From: Antilocapra americana | Lineage: Eukaryota > Chordata > Mammalia > Artiodactyla > Antilocapridae | Assembly (NCBI GenBank): GCA_007570785.1 | Contig: ML664175.1 | Span: 5,737,294-5,801,293 of the forward strand | DNA length: 64,000 nucleotides | Direction of reading: 5' to 3' | Shown here: in pieces, positions 42,801 to 57,800 of the stretch | Layout of the letters: every line of letters starts with the position of its first letter | How positions within the stretch are numbered: position 1 is the stretch's first letter | Made by a program: the position numbers and the translations under genes | The notes under the pieces: generated by a model | Databases searched by the model: none | Seen by the model: the letters and a program-made list of their open reading frames with translations, nothing else | Told to the model about the DNA's origin: nothing

Positions 42801-45800
42801 ACCAGTGGACCACCAGGGAAGAATCGACCTCATGAATTTTGAAAGTCAAGGACACTGAGGCTTAGTATCATGCCTGAGGTCTAAACCTCTTTCTGGACAT
42901 CTTTTTGCTTGTGACTTCCATTCAGCTGGTGATTGTGAAGCTGGTCTCCTGGGTAAGAAGGAAGCCAGAAGGCCAGTTGGAGCAGAGGATGTCCCTGGGC
43001 TGGGCAGTCTGATTCCCAATTCCTCCGGTGAGCTCTGGCTCATAAGGAGGTTGGAGAATGACAGTCAGCATGGAACACAGAGCAGGCAGGTATCCCTACC
43101 TCTTCTCCACTGTACTGTTTCAGGCAATTGAGGAAATGAAAGGTATTGGAAAGCCAAAAGGACAGCATCTCAAAGTCTTCTAAATGTTCCTTAAAAAAAA
43201 AACAAGAAAAGACAAAGTTGGATTTGTTATTGTTCTGAACCAAGAACAGACATACCTTACCTGTTTTTCTAGCTGGTGGCTTTTGACCAAAAAGAATTCT
43301 TCTTTTATTCATTAAAGACTATTAAATTTACACTATAAAAATAATTTTATTTTCTTGGGTTTCAAAATCACTGAGGATGGTGACTGCAGCCATGAAATCA
43401 AAAGAAAAAAAAAGCAATGACAAATCCCTGGGGAAAAAAGCAATGACAAATCTAGCCAGTGTATTAAAAAGCAGGGACCTTACTTTGCTGACAAAGGTCC
43501 ATAGAGTCAAAGCTATGGTTTTTCCACTAGTCATATGTGGATGTGAGAGTTAGATAATAAAAAAGGCTGAGTGCCAAAGCCTTTGAACTGCAGTGCTGGA
43601 GAAGACTTGTGAGAGTTCCTTGGACTGCAAAGAGATAAAACAGTCCATCCTAAAGGAAATCAACCCTGAATATTCATTGGAAGGACTGATGCCGAAGATG
43701 AAGCTCTAATACTTGGGCACCTGATGTGAAGAGAAACTCATTGGAAAAGACCTCCTCATGCTGGGAAAGATTGAAGGCAGGAGGATAAGGGGGCAACAGA
43801 GGCTGAGATGGTTGGATGGCATCACCGACTCAATGGACATGAGTTTGAGTAAGCTCTGGGAGATAGTGAAGGACAGGGAAGTCCGGCGTGCTGCAGTTCA
43901 TGGGGTTGCAGAGAGTCAGATATGACTGAGCAACTGAACAATAACAACATGAAAATAAACTCATATTTATTTAGCAGGTTATGGTTTGCAAAGTATTTCT
44001 GTACAGGTTATATTATCTGTTATGACACTTGAAGCAGGCACTGTAGGAATGCCTGAGAAACGTCCCAGTCCTTGGCCAAATGTCACATTCTGACTGGGAA
44101 GACAGACATGACATATATAGGACACAGTTAAATAGGTGGCTGACAGCTTACATGACATGCACAGGCTGTGCTACAAAAACTCAGAGGATGTAGAAATGAT
44201 GGGGAACCAGGGCAGCTGAGAAAACGCAGGAGAGAGGCAGAAGGATGTCCTCCTTGAAGGAAAAGGGTAGACAGATAAGAGCTCAGGATCAAGGACTCTG
44301 CTGGCAAGAACACTCCCACTTATGGGACAGGAAGGAGAGGAATGAGCAAAGGAGTCAGGGGTAATGAAGACCAGAGAGATAAGAAGAACACTGGGAGAGC
44401 CCTGGGATTTAAAAACAATGTCAGAGAGTTTCAAAGAGGTGCTGTTACTGTTTCATCCATTTAAAGAGAATAAGAGTTAATAAAATACCATTGGATTTAG
44501 CAAGATGAAATTACTGGTGATCTTTCTGTGGAGTAATGTGGGTAGAAGCCAGATTGCAAGGAGTGAAAAATAATTGGTGGAGACCACTATTTTAAGTGCT
44601 TTGGCAGCCAGGAGGGGGTGTGTGAGAAAAAGGCACGGTGGTCAAGGGGGTATGTGGAACAAGTGAGGGTTGTTCTAACGTGCTGTGCACTGGAGTGGGG
44701 AGGAGCATGGAGCTGCTGAAGAAGCTGAGATGGAAGACGCTCACAAGAAAGGATTTACACTCCTTGGGCTATGTATCTTTCACTTCCCAAGTATTTAAAC
44801 ATTCTAGAGCAGCAAGAAGGGGCAAATACTGTGTGCCTACAGCCTGGAACATATATCATGTGTGTCTGGAGAAAACCCAATTTATGGAAAATAGGAACAG
44901 GGAAAACATGAGTTTATGGCAGTCTCTTCTAAGAACACACTGGTAGCTCCCATGAAGACAGTGACTGTAAAGCACCGAATCAATGTTAGTTTTCTACGTC
45001 TAACTCTTGATGAATAATGAATTCTCAGTATAAAATTGGGCAGGGTAGATGGTGGAAGAATTACCCATTTCCTGATACACTCACTGTTTTTATTTCTTCT
45101 CTTTTCCAAGAGTATTTAAGATAGGGTTTGATTACTCATGACTTTTCTAGAACACATATTTTACTAAAAGTGAGATAGGACTTTCCCAACTAAACAGTTT
45201 AAATATATCTCATAATCAAACATTACTTCTTATTTGGAAGGGGAATAAAGGATAATGGATCTGTATTTTACTGGTCCCTTACATATACCTTATCTTCATG
45301 TCTGGGCTAAGAATAAAAGTATATATTGTGGTATATAAAATCACAGGGAGAATTATATGAGTGCCAAGGGAAGAGATGAGTAATTTTTCAGCTCTTCCCA
45401 TTCCTTGGCATTCAAACTTGTTACGTGGATAGACACATACTCCCTATAGTCAAGAATCTGACGGGACAGACGTGATGGCCATCAGGTTGCAGTCTTACAG
45501 GTAAGGCCTTGAGGTGTAACTGGCAGTGTCCCACCCTGAGGGCTGTCTGACCTAAGTTGTCTTTTCCTAACAGCTTGGCGTCTTTCACTGACTGGGCCTC
45601 TGACTGGTTTGAAGAATCACGTGGTAGACCAAACACTGGAGATGAAGGATGGGAAAAGTCTGGGCATCTGGTCATTTCCACAAATGTTCCTAAAGTACCC
45701 ATAATACCAAGGTCCAATGTCAAAAAAGTAGCTCCTACCTTAACCACCTGCTTGATGCCACTAATGGTGCTGTTCATGAGGGACTTGAGCATGTCGGCGT

Positions 45801-48800
45801 CATTTAGAGAGTCTGCGTAGCGTACGCACATGAACAGGATGTGAGCCGGCAGCCCGGGGATCATGTTCACCACCACGCCGCGGGGCTTCAGGTCTGGAGC
45901 AGAGAGAGTCGGTGAGGATTACAGCTCTCCCGATAAGAAACCTATGACAATGGGTGGGGACGTCTGCTTTTCTGTACTTGATGCAGTGCCTGAATGCCCA
46001 GAGATGCTTTTTCCCTTTGAGGAATTAAGGCTGGCTATTTTTCTTAGCAAAAATATACATGCAGGTGCCACCCGCTTCTCTTCTCATTTACAAAGTACTT
46101 TCTCTTTTCCAAGGTTGAATAAAAGACAGAATTTCACATCTCCAAGGTAAGAGAGGAACCCCAGTGCGTGCACCCCCACTTCAGCCTCTATGATGAGGAC
46201 GGAATGATCTCAGCAGTCACATGCCTCTGCCCTGAACAGAGAAAACAGGTGTACAACAGTCCTGCAGAGGAGGGTCAGCTGGCCTTGAGAAGAGAGTGGC
46301 TGGAAGTCAGAGTAGGGATGAAGAGAGAAACTGTATAGAACAAGTTAAGAAAAGCAAACAAAGACCTCACCATGTCTGCATTAGGACAGGGGAACAAAGA
46401 GGCCCCTCAGCTGTGTACCAGTGAGGGGTGGAAAAGAATGGGTAGGCGGCTCCTGTGCTCTGAGAAGGGTCACTTAGGAGAAGAGGAGTAAGGCTATACA
46501 TGGACTTTCTGCTTTGAAATCTTGAAATCAGCTGATAGGGAGACAGTTTTTCTCCTTCTCCCTAGAAAACTATACGGTTTTCAGGGTGAAGACAGGCTAG
46601 TAAGACTGGTTCTAAGACTGCCAACCACAGAGCATGCCCATAGGGAGATTCCTGTAATAGCTATGGCTGAGAAGGCCCTGCCATATTACCTGCAAACGAA
46701 TTTCTCAGCAGAAGTCAAATGGAACAAGGGAGCCACTGTTACTTCTCCCATGGCTCCTGTGCTAAGACACAAAAATGAGAAGATGTGTCTTTTACCCTGA
46801 CCACGTGATGAGACTTGGGAAGAGGACAGAGTAGTGCATCTCAACTGAAGGCAAGGTATCAGATGCCAGAGGGCATGTGGCAATGTCTGGAGGCATTTTT
46901 TTTTTTTTATTGTCATGATTAGGGGTTGCCATTGGCTTCTAGAGAATAGAAACCAATGATACTGCTCAATCTTCTACAATACAAAGCCCCTAGCCACCCA
47001 AAACAAAGAATCACATGGTCAAAAATGGTGAGGCTGAGAAGCTCTGTGCTAGGGGAAGAAGCAGTGGAGGAAAAAAAGCAACTATCATCCCTGCCCAAGA
47101 CCGTGGCAATGACAATTGCTCAAGTTCTCAAAAATAAAGCAAAAATTCAGAGTTCCAGGTTTCACTACCAAGAATGAGGTTTTGAATGAGCTTGGCCTCA
47201 TCTTCTCTCTTGTATTCCAGCATTCCAAGGTACTCCTTGGGTCCTGAGGACAGGGGCACGTCATTGGCTGTAGGCAGAGGCAAATAATCAGCTAAATACA
47301 CAATAACAACTTCCACCAGCATTATAATGAGACTACTCCATCTCTTTCCATCCCATTCTGGCTGATTTGCCCATGAAATTCTCTGGCTTTCTGATAAATG
47401 CAAACTTTATTGAATCCTGAAGAATTTCTTCTGGTAGCAATTCTTATCTGTGAGTAGATCCATGAGTATAGCTGCCAGTGTATATTCTCATGGTCACCTG
47501 GTATATAATGAGTGCAGTAGGGATATGAAAGCAATTCAGGATGTTGTTTCTGCCTTATTACAGTTTTAAAAAAATGAGATTCACAAAACATATAGTGTGC
47601 AATCACCAAACTGCATGATCCTAAGGTGGCTGGACTAGTTTTCTACGTGCTATAACAAGGTACCACAAACTCAGTGGCATAAAACAAAACTTTTTAAAAC
47701 TACGATTTTTAAAATCTTACAGTTCTGGAGCTCATAGACTAAAACAGATCTGACAGTACAAAAATTGAAGTGCCAGCAGAGCTGTGTTTCTTCTGGAGGC
47801 TCTAGTGGAGAACTCATTTCTTGCCTTCTCCAGTTTCTAGAGGATGACCATATTCTTTGGCTCCAACCACATCACTCTGACCTCTGCTTCTAGCATCACA
47901 TCTTTCTCTCTCTCTGCTTCCATTGTCATATCACCTTCCCTCACTCTGTCATTCCTGTCTCTTTCTTACAAAGTCTCCTGTGATTATATTGGATCTACTT
48001 GGATGATCCAGGATACTCTCCTCATCTCAAGATCCTTCACGTAGGGACTCCCCTTGGTGGTCCAGAATCCACCTTCAATGCAGGGTGATGGGTTCAAATC
48101 CCTGGTCGGGGTACCAAGATCCCACATACCCTGGAGCAACTAAGCCTGTACACCACAGCTACTGAGCCCGTGTGCTTGGAGCAAGGGTCCACAACTAGAG
48201 TCAGTGTACCGCAACAAAAGATGATGCAGTGAAGATCCTGCTTGCCACAGCTAAGACCTGAGGCAGCCAAACAATTTTTTTTTTTTTTTAAAAAAAAAGG
48301 TCCCTCACATAGTCACATATACAAAATCCCTTTGCCATGTAGAGTCACATACTCATAGGTTCTGGGGATTGGGACATGGACATCTTTGGGTGGGCCACAG
48401 TCTGCCCTCTGGTCCCCAAAGACTCATATCCACTCTGAGAGGAAGAGATGTGACAATAGAAGCACAGGTTAGAATGTCAGAATGATTCTGAAGATTTTAT
48501 GCTGCCAAATTTGAAGATGGTGAAAGAGGCCCACAAGTCAGGAAAAGTGGGTGGCCTCTAGAAGCTGGAAAAGAAAAGGGAATAGAATCTTCCCCTAAAG
48601 CCTCCAGAAGCCCTGCTGACATGTTGCTTTTAAGCCAGTGAACACCATTTTGAACTTCTGACATCCAGAACTGTAAGTTTTGTGTTCTATTAAGCCACTA
48701 ATTTCACGGTGATTTGCTAGGCAGCCATAGGAAATATATACAGAGGACATAAGAATTTAAGCAGAGGTACATTAGAACTGTTGAAAAATGGTTCTTGAAG

Positions 48801-51800
48801 GAGGCAGCACTCCAGCTGGGCCAAGAAAAGTGAGTAGGCTCTGATGGGTGAGAAAGAAGATAATACAGGAAGAATGAACAGAACTCTCTTCTACTGCATG
48901 AGAGTTTGTTCTGTGATTTACTAGCCCTCTTCCCTTGAAGACTGATAAAGGTAGAATATTAACTATTTTACTAAGCAATCTGCTTATGATAAGAAGGACC
49001 TCTGATTGGTGAACTGCATCTGGACTGGGAAAACCAATAAATGATGCAGAAGTACCTGATAAGGACATCATATTTCAGGTATTCTTAAGTGTGGTGACTT
49101 GTATCTGAGCATGTTCCTTGGGAGCTAGTATCACTTAAAGAGTGCCCTAGTGGTACTGGCTTTTCCTGACAAGAGTCATGTGAGTGAGCTTGGAAGTAGG
49201 TGCTCCAGCTCCAGCTAAGCCTTCAGATGGCAGCATCCTTGCTGACTACTTTACTGTGACCAGAGCTGGAACCACCCAGCTGAGCTGCTTAGATTCTTGA
49301 CCTTCAGAAATTGTACTGTTAAGTGTTTGTTGTTTTAAGCTACTAACTTTGGGAGTAGTTTGTTATATGATCAGTAGATACCTGATACAGGAATGGAAGC
49401 TGATGCATTCCACTGAAAACAAGTTGGGCTGGAGGTGATGACAGAAAGGTGAAGGAGTAAACGCAGAGGCAGAAAGGGAGTAGGACTCGGGAAAAGTGAG
49501 GGATGGCAGGTGGATTTTGGAAGTCCTTATGTAGAGACGGCAGTTGATTCATTTTTTCCAACAATGGGGACACCATAGGATAATGGGAAGGACAGACACG
49601 GTCTCTTCCCTCATGGGGCAGGATGACCTTTATCATTAATTATTCAAAGGAAAAGAGCCTCATTTTGGTTTTGGACACTTAAAGTCTGATGTGAGAGTTG
49701 AACATAAAAAACAATAAAGGAATTCTTCAAAGAAATGAGTATAGTAAAAGGAACAGTGAGTTGCAGATACAGACTTAGTGACAGAGATTGGGAGAAAGAA
49801 GCAATATTGAACAAAAGAGTAAAGAGTTAGAAGAGAAAAGTCAGAAAATTTCAGTGACTATTTGCAGGGCAGGAACAGAGACACAGACATAGAGAACAGA
49901 CTTGTAGACACAGGGGAAGGGGAGAGGATGGGATGAATTGAGAGAGTAGCACTGAAACACAGACATTACCATATGTAAGAGAGCTAGCTAGTGGGAAGCT
50001 GCTGTGTAACACAGGACACTCAACCGACTGACACCCTGTGACAACCTAGAGGGGCGGACGGGGGGTAGGATGGAGTGGAAGAGGCAGGGGACGTATGTAT
50101 ACTTATGGTTGAGTCACCCTGTTGTATGGCAGAAACCAGTGTAGCATTGTAAAGCAATTATCTTCCAATTAAAAATCAATTAAAAAAAAGAAAAATTCAG
50201 TGACACAGAAGCAGTGAAGGAAAGAAAGGCGGAGAATCTTTTTCCCCAGAACTTCTAAGGACACTCAGTGTGCAGTTCAGTTCATGTTGAGGACTTCTGC
50301 CTGGCTTCTTAGCTATCTATAGATATCTAATTAGCTATCTAGTATCATTTCTTCTAATAGAAATTAGGATATTGACCCCACAAAACAGAGAGGAAATAAA
50401 CTTTAAAGCAGTTAAATCTGAAACCGTTTCACAGTTCCATTTTTACAAGGAGAGAGTTAACAGAGAAAGAGGTTAAAAGTATTCCTTCCAGGGTACCCCT
50501 TACAATTATATGAGCACATCTGGTATCACCTGAGAGGTGGTGAGCCACCTGCCTGCCACTAGCTCATCACTGAGCCCCAAACACACCAGCGGAGACTCAT
50601 TTCTTTAGTTTTCAAATTCTTTGGACCGCATCAGGAAATAACATGTCAACACATGCAAACTTTAGCTGAAAGTTCAAAAAAATCGGAAAGTGGATGTTGT
50701 TTTTCTACCTTTTTCAATTGTCTTGGTTAGAGTCTTCACTTGATCTTGTAACTTTTTAATCACTCTTTCTTTCATGTCTAACTCTTCTTCAAGATCCTAC
50801 AAAAATCAAAAGAAAGAGGATGTTAGCTCAGAAGCATCTTAATTCTATTATTTGGCAAGAACTTTGCTGTGCTATAATTCACCCCCTTAAAGCGTACACT
50901 CATGATTTTCAGTAGAGTCAGTTGTGCAGCCATCACCACCATCTAATTCCAGAATACTTTCATCACATTAAAAACAAACATATAACTTAGAGCTGGCACC
51001 CCTTTGTCCTCCCATTCCTTTCCAGCCCTGGGCAACCACTTAATCTACCTACTGTCTCTACGTTTTCGCCTACTCTAGATATTTAAGCTGAATTAAATCA
51101 TAGAAGCCTTTTGTGTCTGGCTGCTTTCACTTGGAATAACGCTTTCCAGGTTTATCCGTGCTGCAGCAAGCATCAGGACTTACTCTTTTTGGGGCTGTGG
51201 GCTCTTAGTTTCCAATCAGTGAAAGCACTGAGTCCTGACCACTGGACCACCAGGGAATTCCCAGTACTTCACTCCTTTTTTTGTGGCTGAATACTATCCT
51301 ATTGTATGGATATATCACATTTATCTTGATCTAATTTTTCCTTTGTACAGGCATGCCCATCATAGAGAATTTAAAAATACGCAGGTGTGAAAACGTGCTC
51401 TCTTGACGTCAGAAGCTGGAGGCAGAGAGGCTTCAGAGATTTGGGTCCCGGCTTTGCCTCTCCTTCCTGATAAAGGGCATGGCTCTGCCCATGCTGAATT
51501 TGGCTCAAGAAGCAGAAGAGTCTTGGATGCCTATAAATATTTCCTATACAGGGCAGAGAGTATTCAGGTTCTTCCTGAACCTCAAGGGCTTTGACACAGA
51601 AAGGATTCAGGCTTCTCTGATCCAGCAATGCCCACCTCACGGTCAGTCCCTGCAGCCATGGGCCCTCTGGAGACTCTCAGAGCCCAGGGAAGTTGTGCTG
51701 TTTCTACTCATGGTTACCTCTCCCTACTATAGTCATGTCCCTGGCGAAACACGTTAGGAGCTTGATTTGGCCTCACAAGTAGGGGTGTGTGTGCATTTTC

Positions 51801-54800
51801 TTTCCTCCTATTTGAGCCTATTTTACAATACATCTAATAATTAAAAAGTCACCCATCAATCCAGAACCTGAGGAAATCACTGTTTATGTTTTATTTCATT
51901 TTTTTTCCTCCTAGTATGGCATGGATCCATTTTATAAAATTGGGTCATACTGCTTGTAAAGTTTTAAATTGTTTCTCATTATATTGCAGATATTTCCCCA
52001 TTATTGATAACATACCAAACTGTCATCTGATATACAATAATTTAATCTACCCACTATAGCTGGGCATCCTTTCTTTTTTGCTGTGACTAATAATACTATC
52101 CTGACCATTCTAGATGAAAATCCTTGTTCACATATTTGATTATCTACTTAGGACAGAATCTCAGAAGTTGCATCACTGAGTCAAAGGGAATGCACTTTCA
52201 GAGTTTCCTGACATTTGCCTCCAAACTGCTCCGAAGAAAGCGGATACCAATTTCTACCCGCTGAAATCATGCGTGACTGGGACCACTTCAGAGTGTTTTC
52301 ACCAGCACCATAAGATCTCCATTATTTGAGAATCAAAAAAATACCTAGCTTTAATTTGGTATTTCTTTGATAAATAGAAGATTGCTTAAACTTTTCAATT
52401 TTAAATAAATGATTTTCTTTGACTCAAGAGGATCATGTAGTGGGATGAACAGTTTCTCCTTGAAATTCATATCCATAGATGGACATGTGCACACTGCTAT
52501 ATTTAAAATGGATAATCAACAGGACCTACTATATAGCTCAGGGAACTCTGCTCAGTGTTGTGTGGCAGCCTACATGGAAGGGGATTTCGGGGAGAATGAA
52601 TATACGTACTTTATGGCTGAGTCCCTTCAGTGTTCACCTGAAACTATCACAAAATTGTTAACTGGCTATATTCCAATATAAAATAAAAAGTTTAAAAAAC
52701 TTATATCCACTTAGAACCCCAGAATGTGACGTTACTAGAAATCGGGTCTCTGTAGTTGCAATAAAACCAAGGATCAATGTGAGATCACACTGCATCAGGA
52801 TGGGTCCTAAATTCAAGACTATCCTTATAGTGTGACTTGAGAAACCTATTCTCTGAGAAAGGCATACCCCTCTCAAAAAAGACGGTCATCACCCAAGTGA
52901 TGACCTGGATCATCTGACTAGAATGTACTATTTCCTATTAAATGTTAAACTCTCTGCATTCCTCTTTTGATATATAACTACTCTTTTAAGTTAAGTCTTA
53001 ACACCGCAAAATGTGATTTTACCCTATCATGTTTTTCTTGTGAGATAGGAAATGGTGGGGGGGGGCCCTGATGAGGAGCACAGCCAGTGGACATGGGTGT
53101 GCCCTTGGGAGCTCACTGTCTGGGTGAGCCCTTACCTGGGGTCATGGTCTTGGAGGCTGCCAGGCCAGGAAGGCACCTGGGAGCATCCACCTCCCAGGAA
53201 ACCATTCCATCTGCTACTTTGGCGCTTCTCATCCTTGTAGGTTTCACACACCAATACAATTTCAGAAGAATTTCTGGGAGCTAACAGAGTTGCCAAATGC
53301 CATTTTGACACAGGCATTTGTAACTGGATGAATACTTTCACAGTTTAAAAAGTTAGCCATCTACTTCTGATCATTTCATAGAAGAACATTTTGACTCTGA
53401 AAATTATGGGAAGAGCATTCCCCCAGAAGCAAGCAGGGGCCTTGGATGGGGTAAGCTTTGTTCAGAGAAGGTCACACATCAGCCTGGCATCCTCAGCATG
53501 CTCCGGGCAAGGGTGCTGTCATCTCAGACAAGCGCTGCCATGGGACAATGCTCAGGACCTTCCACTGGTCCTTTCTCAGCCTGTGTAAATCCCCAGGCTT
53601 CCCTGTAGTGGCCATAACCTCAGACACCACCTGTCTTTTGGGAAAAGGAAACAGACTGCTCTGATGGAAGGTGGACGCTGCTCATCAGATGCTTGGGGTA
53701 GCCTGTCCCCCCTTTCAGTGACACTTGCACACAGGCAGTCATTTGTCAACAGGTTAGAAAACTCCTCACCCTCTTCTCCATAGTGAGACGAGATGCTTCC
53801 TGCCGGAAACTACTCTTGACTTCATTTTCAGTTTCAAATTGTTTCCTCAAGTGCTCACTGGCCTCCTGCATTTCTTGAATCTTATCCATCAGCTTCTCTT
53901 TCTCTTTGGTATGTATTTCATTTTGGGCTTCTATGATCCTGAGGAAAGGATTAGGAAGTTCTGGTATCAGTTGACCGTCATGAAAAATCAGTGGAAAAAT
54001 AGTTTGGCCAATTTACGTGTAAAACAAATTGTACCTGAATAGGAGAGTGCTCATAGTGGGGGAAAGAGACCAGGTTGGTGGGGTATAAAAGTCCACAGCT
54101 GCTTCAGTCTCTTAGCCTGATAAAAAGTTCTCATCCTCACCTGCCCACACCCCTTGATGGCTCCCATAAGACATCCATACCCACTCACACCCTTATGACC
54201 AAAAGCCCAGTGATTATCTCCTTTGTGAAAACCCTGGGACCAGATACTAAAAAATCCAGGGATCAGAGAGAGAAGAAAAGGGAACCCATCCAGAGTCCTA
54301 AAATGGTGCCCATGCCCACCACCTTCCTACACCTGGCCCCAACCCTCCCAATGAAGTCATGTGGTAAGAAATGCTCTCTGGGATGTAGAATGTCTATTTA
54401 TTTTTCTTGAAATTAAGTAAATCTCGAGGATTTTTAAATTGGAATGGAGCCTGAATGACAAGTTTGACATCTATTCCTCTGATGATAAATAATGAGAGTC
54501 GATTTTAATCTGATTAGGATAACAAAATGATTGTGAATAAAATTCACATTGAAGAAACCAGGGTAACTGACTTTTCTAAAGATTATAAAATTTTCCAAAA
54601 TATTTTTACCACACAAAAGCACAATCTAATCTAAGCTGTAAAATATTATTTGATATGAGCAATGGTATGTGGTACGGAAAAATACTAGGATACAAAACGG
54701 TACCCTATTAATGAATGTAAGGCTCTAAAATTGCAGTTCTAACTTGAGTTACATATAACTAATTAAACTGAGATTTTATTATGAAAGAATTGAATTAAAA

Positions 54801-57800
54801 TAAAGCTTTAAAAACGTTTTAAACTTATGATCCAGTGATTCTATGAATGTTTGCCAACTTCTCCATGATGAAAAGTCAACAGGAAATGTATAATCTTTCT
54901 ATATTTCTAAGAGAGAAGGAAGAACCCATGTGCTCTGTGTCTGCACATGAATATGCCTACAGGAATTCACCACTCTGACTGACTGGAAGAAGTTCAGTGA
55001 TGAGTGGAAGTAAATTACACGGGTAACACTCTTGGAACACAAGACACTGAGGAAACTGAGGGTTTGGGCAAATTCCTCACTCACCTTCGCACCTTTGTGT
55101 ATTTGTCAAGGCTCGATGTGTGTTTTAAATGAATTAAAACACCACTATCTGATTATTCTTTTATCTACTCCTCCAGAGAAATGGTTCAAATTTCTATTAA
55201 AATAATGTTGATCATCATCAAAAAAATTTTACACAAAGTATCTGAACAAGCTGGCCACAAAACATTTTTCTCACATGGTTCCACCAGGCGCTCTTTTGGT
55301 CAGGATGTAATCTGGGGGTGGGAGTGGTTATCAAATGAAGATTCTCTATCAAAATGGATTTTAAGCCTCACCCTAAGTGGCCTGCTGAGAGAAACACTGT
55401 TCTCTCTCCTATGATATTATTTTATCAGTTTTTTGAAGATAAAATTTATGCATATGGCATAATGTTCTAAGGGCATAAAAGGGTACACAGTGAAAAGCAA
55501 GTCTTCTCTTCCGGGCACCAGCCACCCAGTTACCCTTCCTGCAGGCAACCCATGTTTTGTTTGTTTCATTTCTTGTACATTATCCCAGAGGAGGGTGTGT
55601 GTGTATACACAAGTATTTGTTTTTACACTTGAAGGCTAACAAATCATATACCTTAAGAATATCTTGCTTTTGTGGCTTAATAACCTTCTTTGGTATCTCC
55701 CACAATTTCAGAAAAGCAAAGCATTACATGAGTATGGGCTTGAAGTACATGCAGGTTGACACTTACTTTCTCTGTGTTCCTTCTTCTTCTTGCTTGTGAG
55801 TCAACTGATTTGACAATTCTAGTTTTCCTATGATGAGAAGAGCTATCAGTCCTTTGGGAAGCCACATCATTGCATTCTGATTTGGGTTTGATCATATTTT
55901 CAGTTATCAGGGGTTCTAAAATGCACTCAGCTAGAGATTAGGTTTAATTTGGTCTGAACAATGTTTAAAAACTTGTTAAGCCATTATTTAAAAACTGTGA
56001 TATTTCACATAAAAACTTGGATTTCTGTTTTTTCTTTGAAAATAGGAATATCAAGCAACACTGGAGCCCGAGATCTTAGCTGGCAAAAGTCAACAGGGCT
56101 TGGAGGAAGCTGCTGCTTTCAAATGCCTATGAATTCTACTGTACTGTCCACACATCCCACTTTCACATTTATGTCACCTAAGTCCATGGAGAATCAGTTT
56201 GACAATGATCTTTTGGTCATTTCCTAGATACAGGAAACCTTTAAAAAAAAAAAAACTTTCTATTTTATATTGGAGTAAAGCCAATTAACAATGTTGTGAT
56301 AGTTTCAGGTGGACAGCAAAGGGACTCAGCCATACATACACATGTACCATTCTCCCCCAAACTCCCCTCCCACCCAGGATGCCAAGTAACATTGAGCAGA
56401 GTTCCATGTGCTGTACAGTAGGTCCTTGTTGTTTACCCATTTTAAATACAGCAGTGTGTACATGTTCATCTTCCCTAACCACCTCTTCCCCCAACAGGAA
56501 ACCATTTTCTAAAAGCAGGTTCATGAGGGTTCCAGTTACCTTTCATGGTTTCAGTTTGTTCACTCAGGAGGATTTCAAGATCTTGTTTCTGTTTTTCCAG
56601 TTCTGAAATTTGTTGTTTAAAGTCTGGGATCATCTTCAGAGAAGAATTGGAAATATTAGAATATGAAACACTTTGATGCATGAACTTTAAAATCCCAGAG
56701 CTGCTCAGAAGCAAACTAAACTGTCTAGATCTTTAGCCCCATGGAACATCCGTCTAGTATTGTTATGTAAGACAGCTAGCCAAGGTATTAGACTGGATGA
56801 AATCATGTTTTTTACCTTGAGACCTATACTGTCACAAGAAATACCAGCATGTGCAGAGTGTGTGGTTCTCACCCAGCTCCACCCTCCACATCCCCGTGGG
56901 CTCCTGGAGGGGCACCATCTGGGAGGAGATATGGGAATTCTCCGCTGAGCTGAGGGAGGGATGATGGCAGGAATGACAACCAGTCTCTTTGGTTCAGAGA
57001 CATCCTCTCCTTATCTAGAAACAGGAGAATCATCTCAAACGGTCCTACAGTGCCCTGTGAATTCTAGGCCATGCACTGCTTTCTTATCAGAGGTCTGGAA
57101 TGATCCAATATGCTTCATAATCCTCTGTTCTTGTCTAGCTGTACACTTGTTTAAATGTCCACCATTTCCACTTGTAGTCAGGTGAAAGTGAAAGTCACTC
57201 AGTCATGTCCGACTCTTTGCGACCCCATGCACTATACAGTCCATGGAATTCTCCAGGCCAGATTACTAGAGTGGGTAGCCTTTTCCTTTCCCAGGGGATC
57301 TTCCCAACCCAGAGACTGAACCCAGGTCTCCCACATTGCAGGCATATTCTTTACCAGTTGAGCACAGTCAGGTAAGAAGTTTTTTTTTTAATTGAACATG
57401 TTTATCAAAACACCTGTGCCTCTGAAGTCAAGATGAAAAATACTTGTTTGATTGTGCAATTGGATCTCACTGCAAATTCCTCATTAAAGTTTCAGCCAAG
57501 GAGCAAATAAAATGTGCAGGTCCTTAACTACTGTTCCATACATCTGCTGTGCCCAGGGTCTTTTCTCCTTACCTGCTGACAGATCCCTGAGATTTCCTAA
57601 TACTCCCAGGCTAGGCAGAGGAGGAAAAGCCAGTATAGAAGTTGAGAAGGAGCAACCAGTGAGGTGGGATGAGAAACCCAGGAGAGCATGGTGCCCTGGA
57701 AGCCAAGAGGACAATAAAGAGGAAGAGGGAGTGATTAAAAACATCACCAGATGCTGCAGAGACACTAAGACGAGGGTGAAAAGGAATGCTTTGTGTTCAG

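Larger units (their letters stand above)
39274..50708. other. MYO5C introns of the globular-tail part
   Basis: The gaps between exons at 40315, 43100, 45739 and 47169 hold the LTR, L1, CHR and BovB copies listed. The gap 47268-50708 holds the inverted LTR pair and an L1 end. A stretch near 44.2-44.7 kb looks like an old interspersed repeat I cannot name. Nothing else seen. Confidence 0.6.

Noticed and set aside
45557..45820. plus-strand frame opposite a MYO5C exon
   Set aside because: Antisense shadow of the conserved exon 45739-45893.
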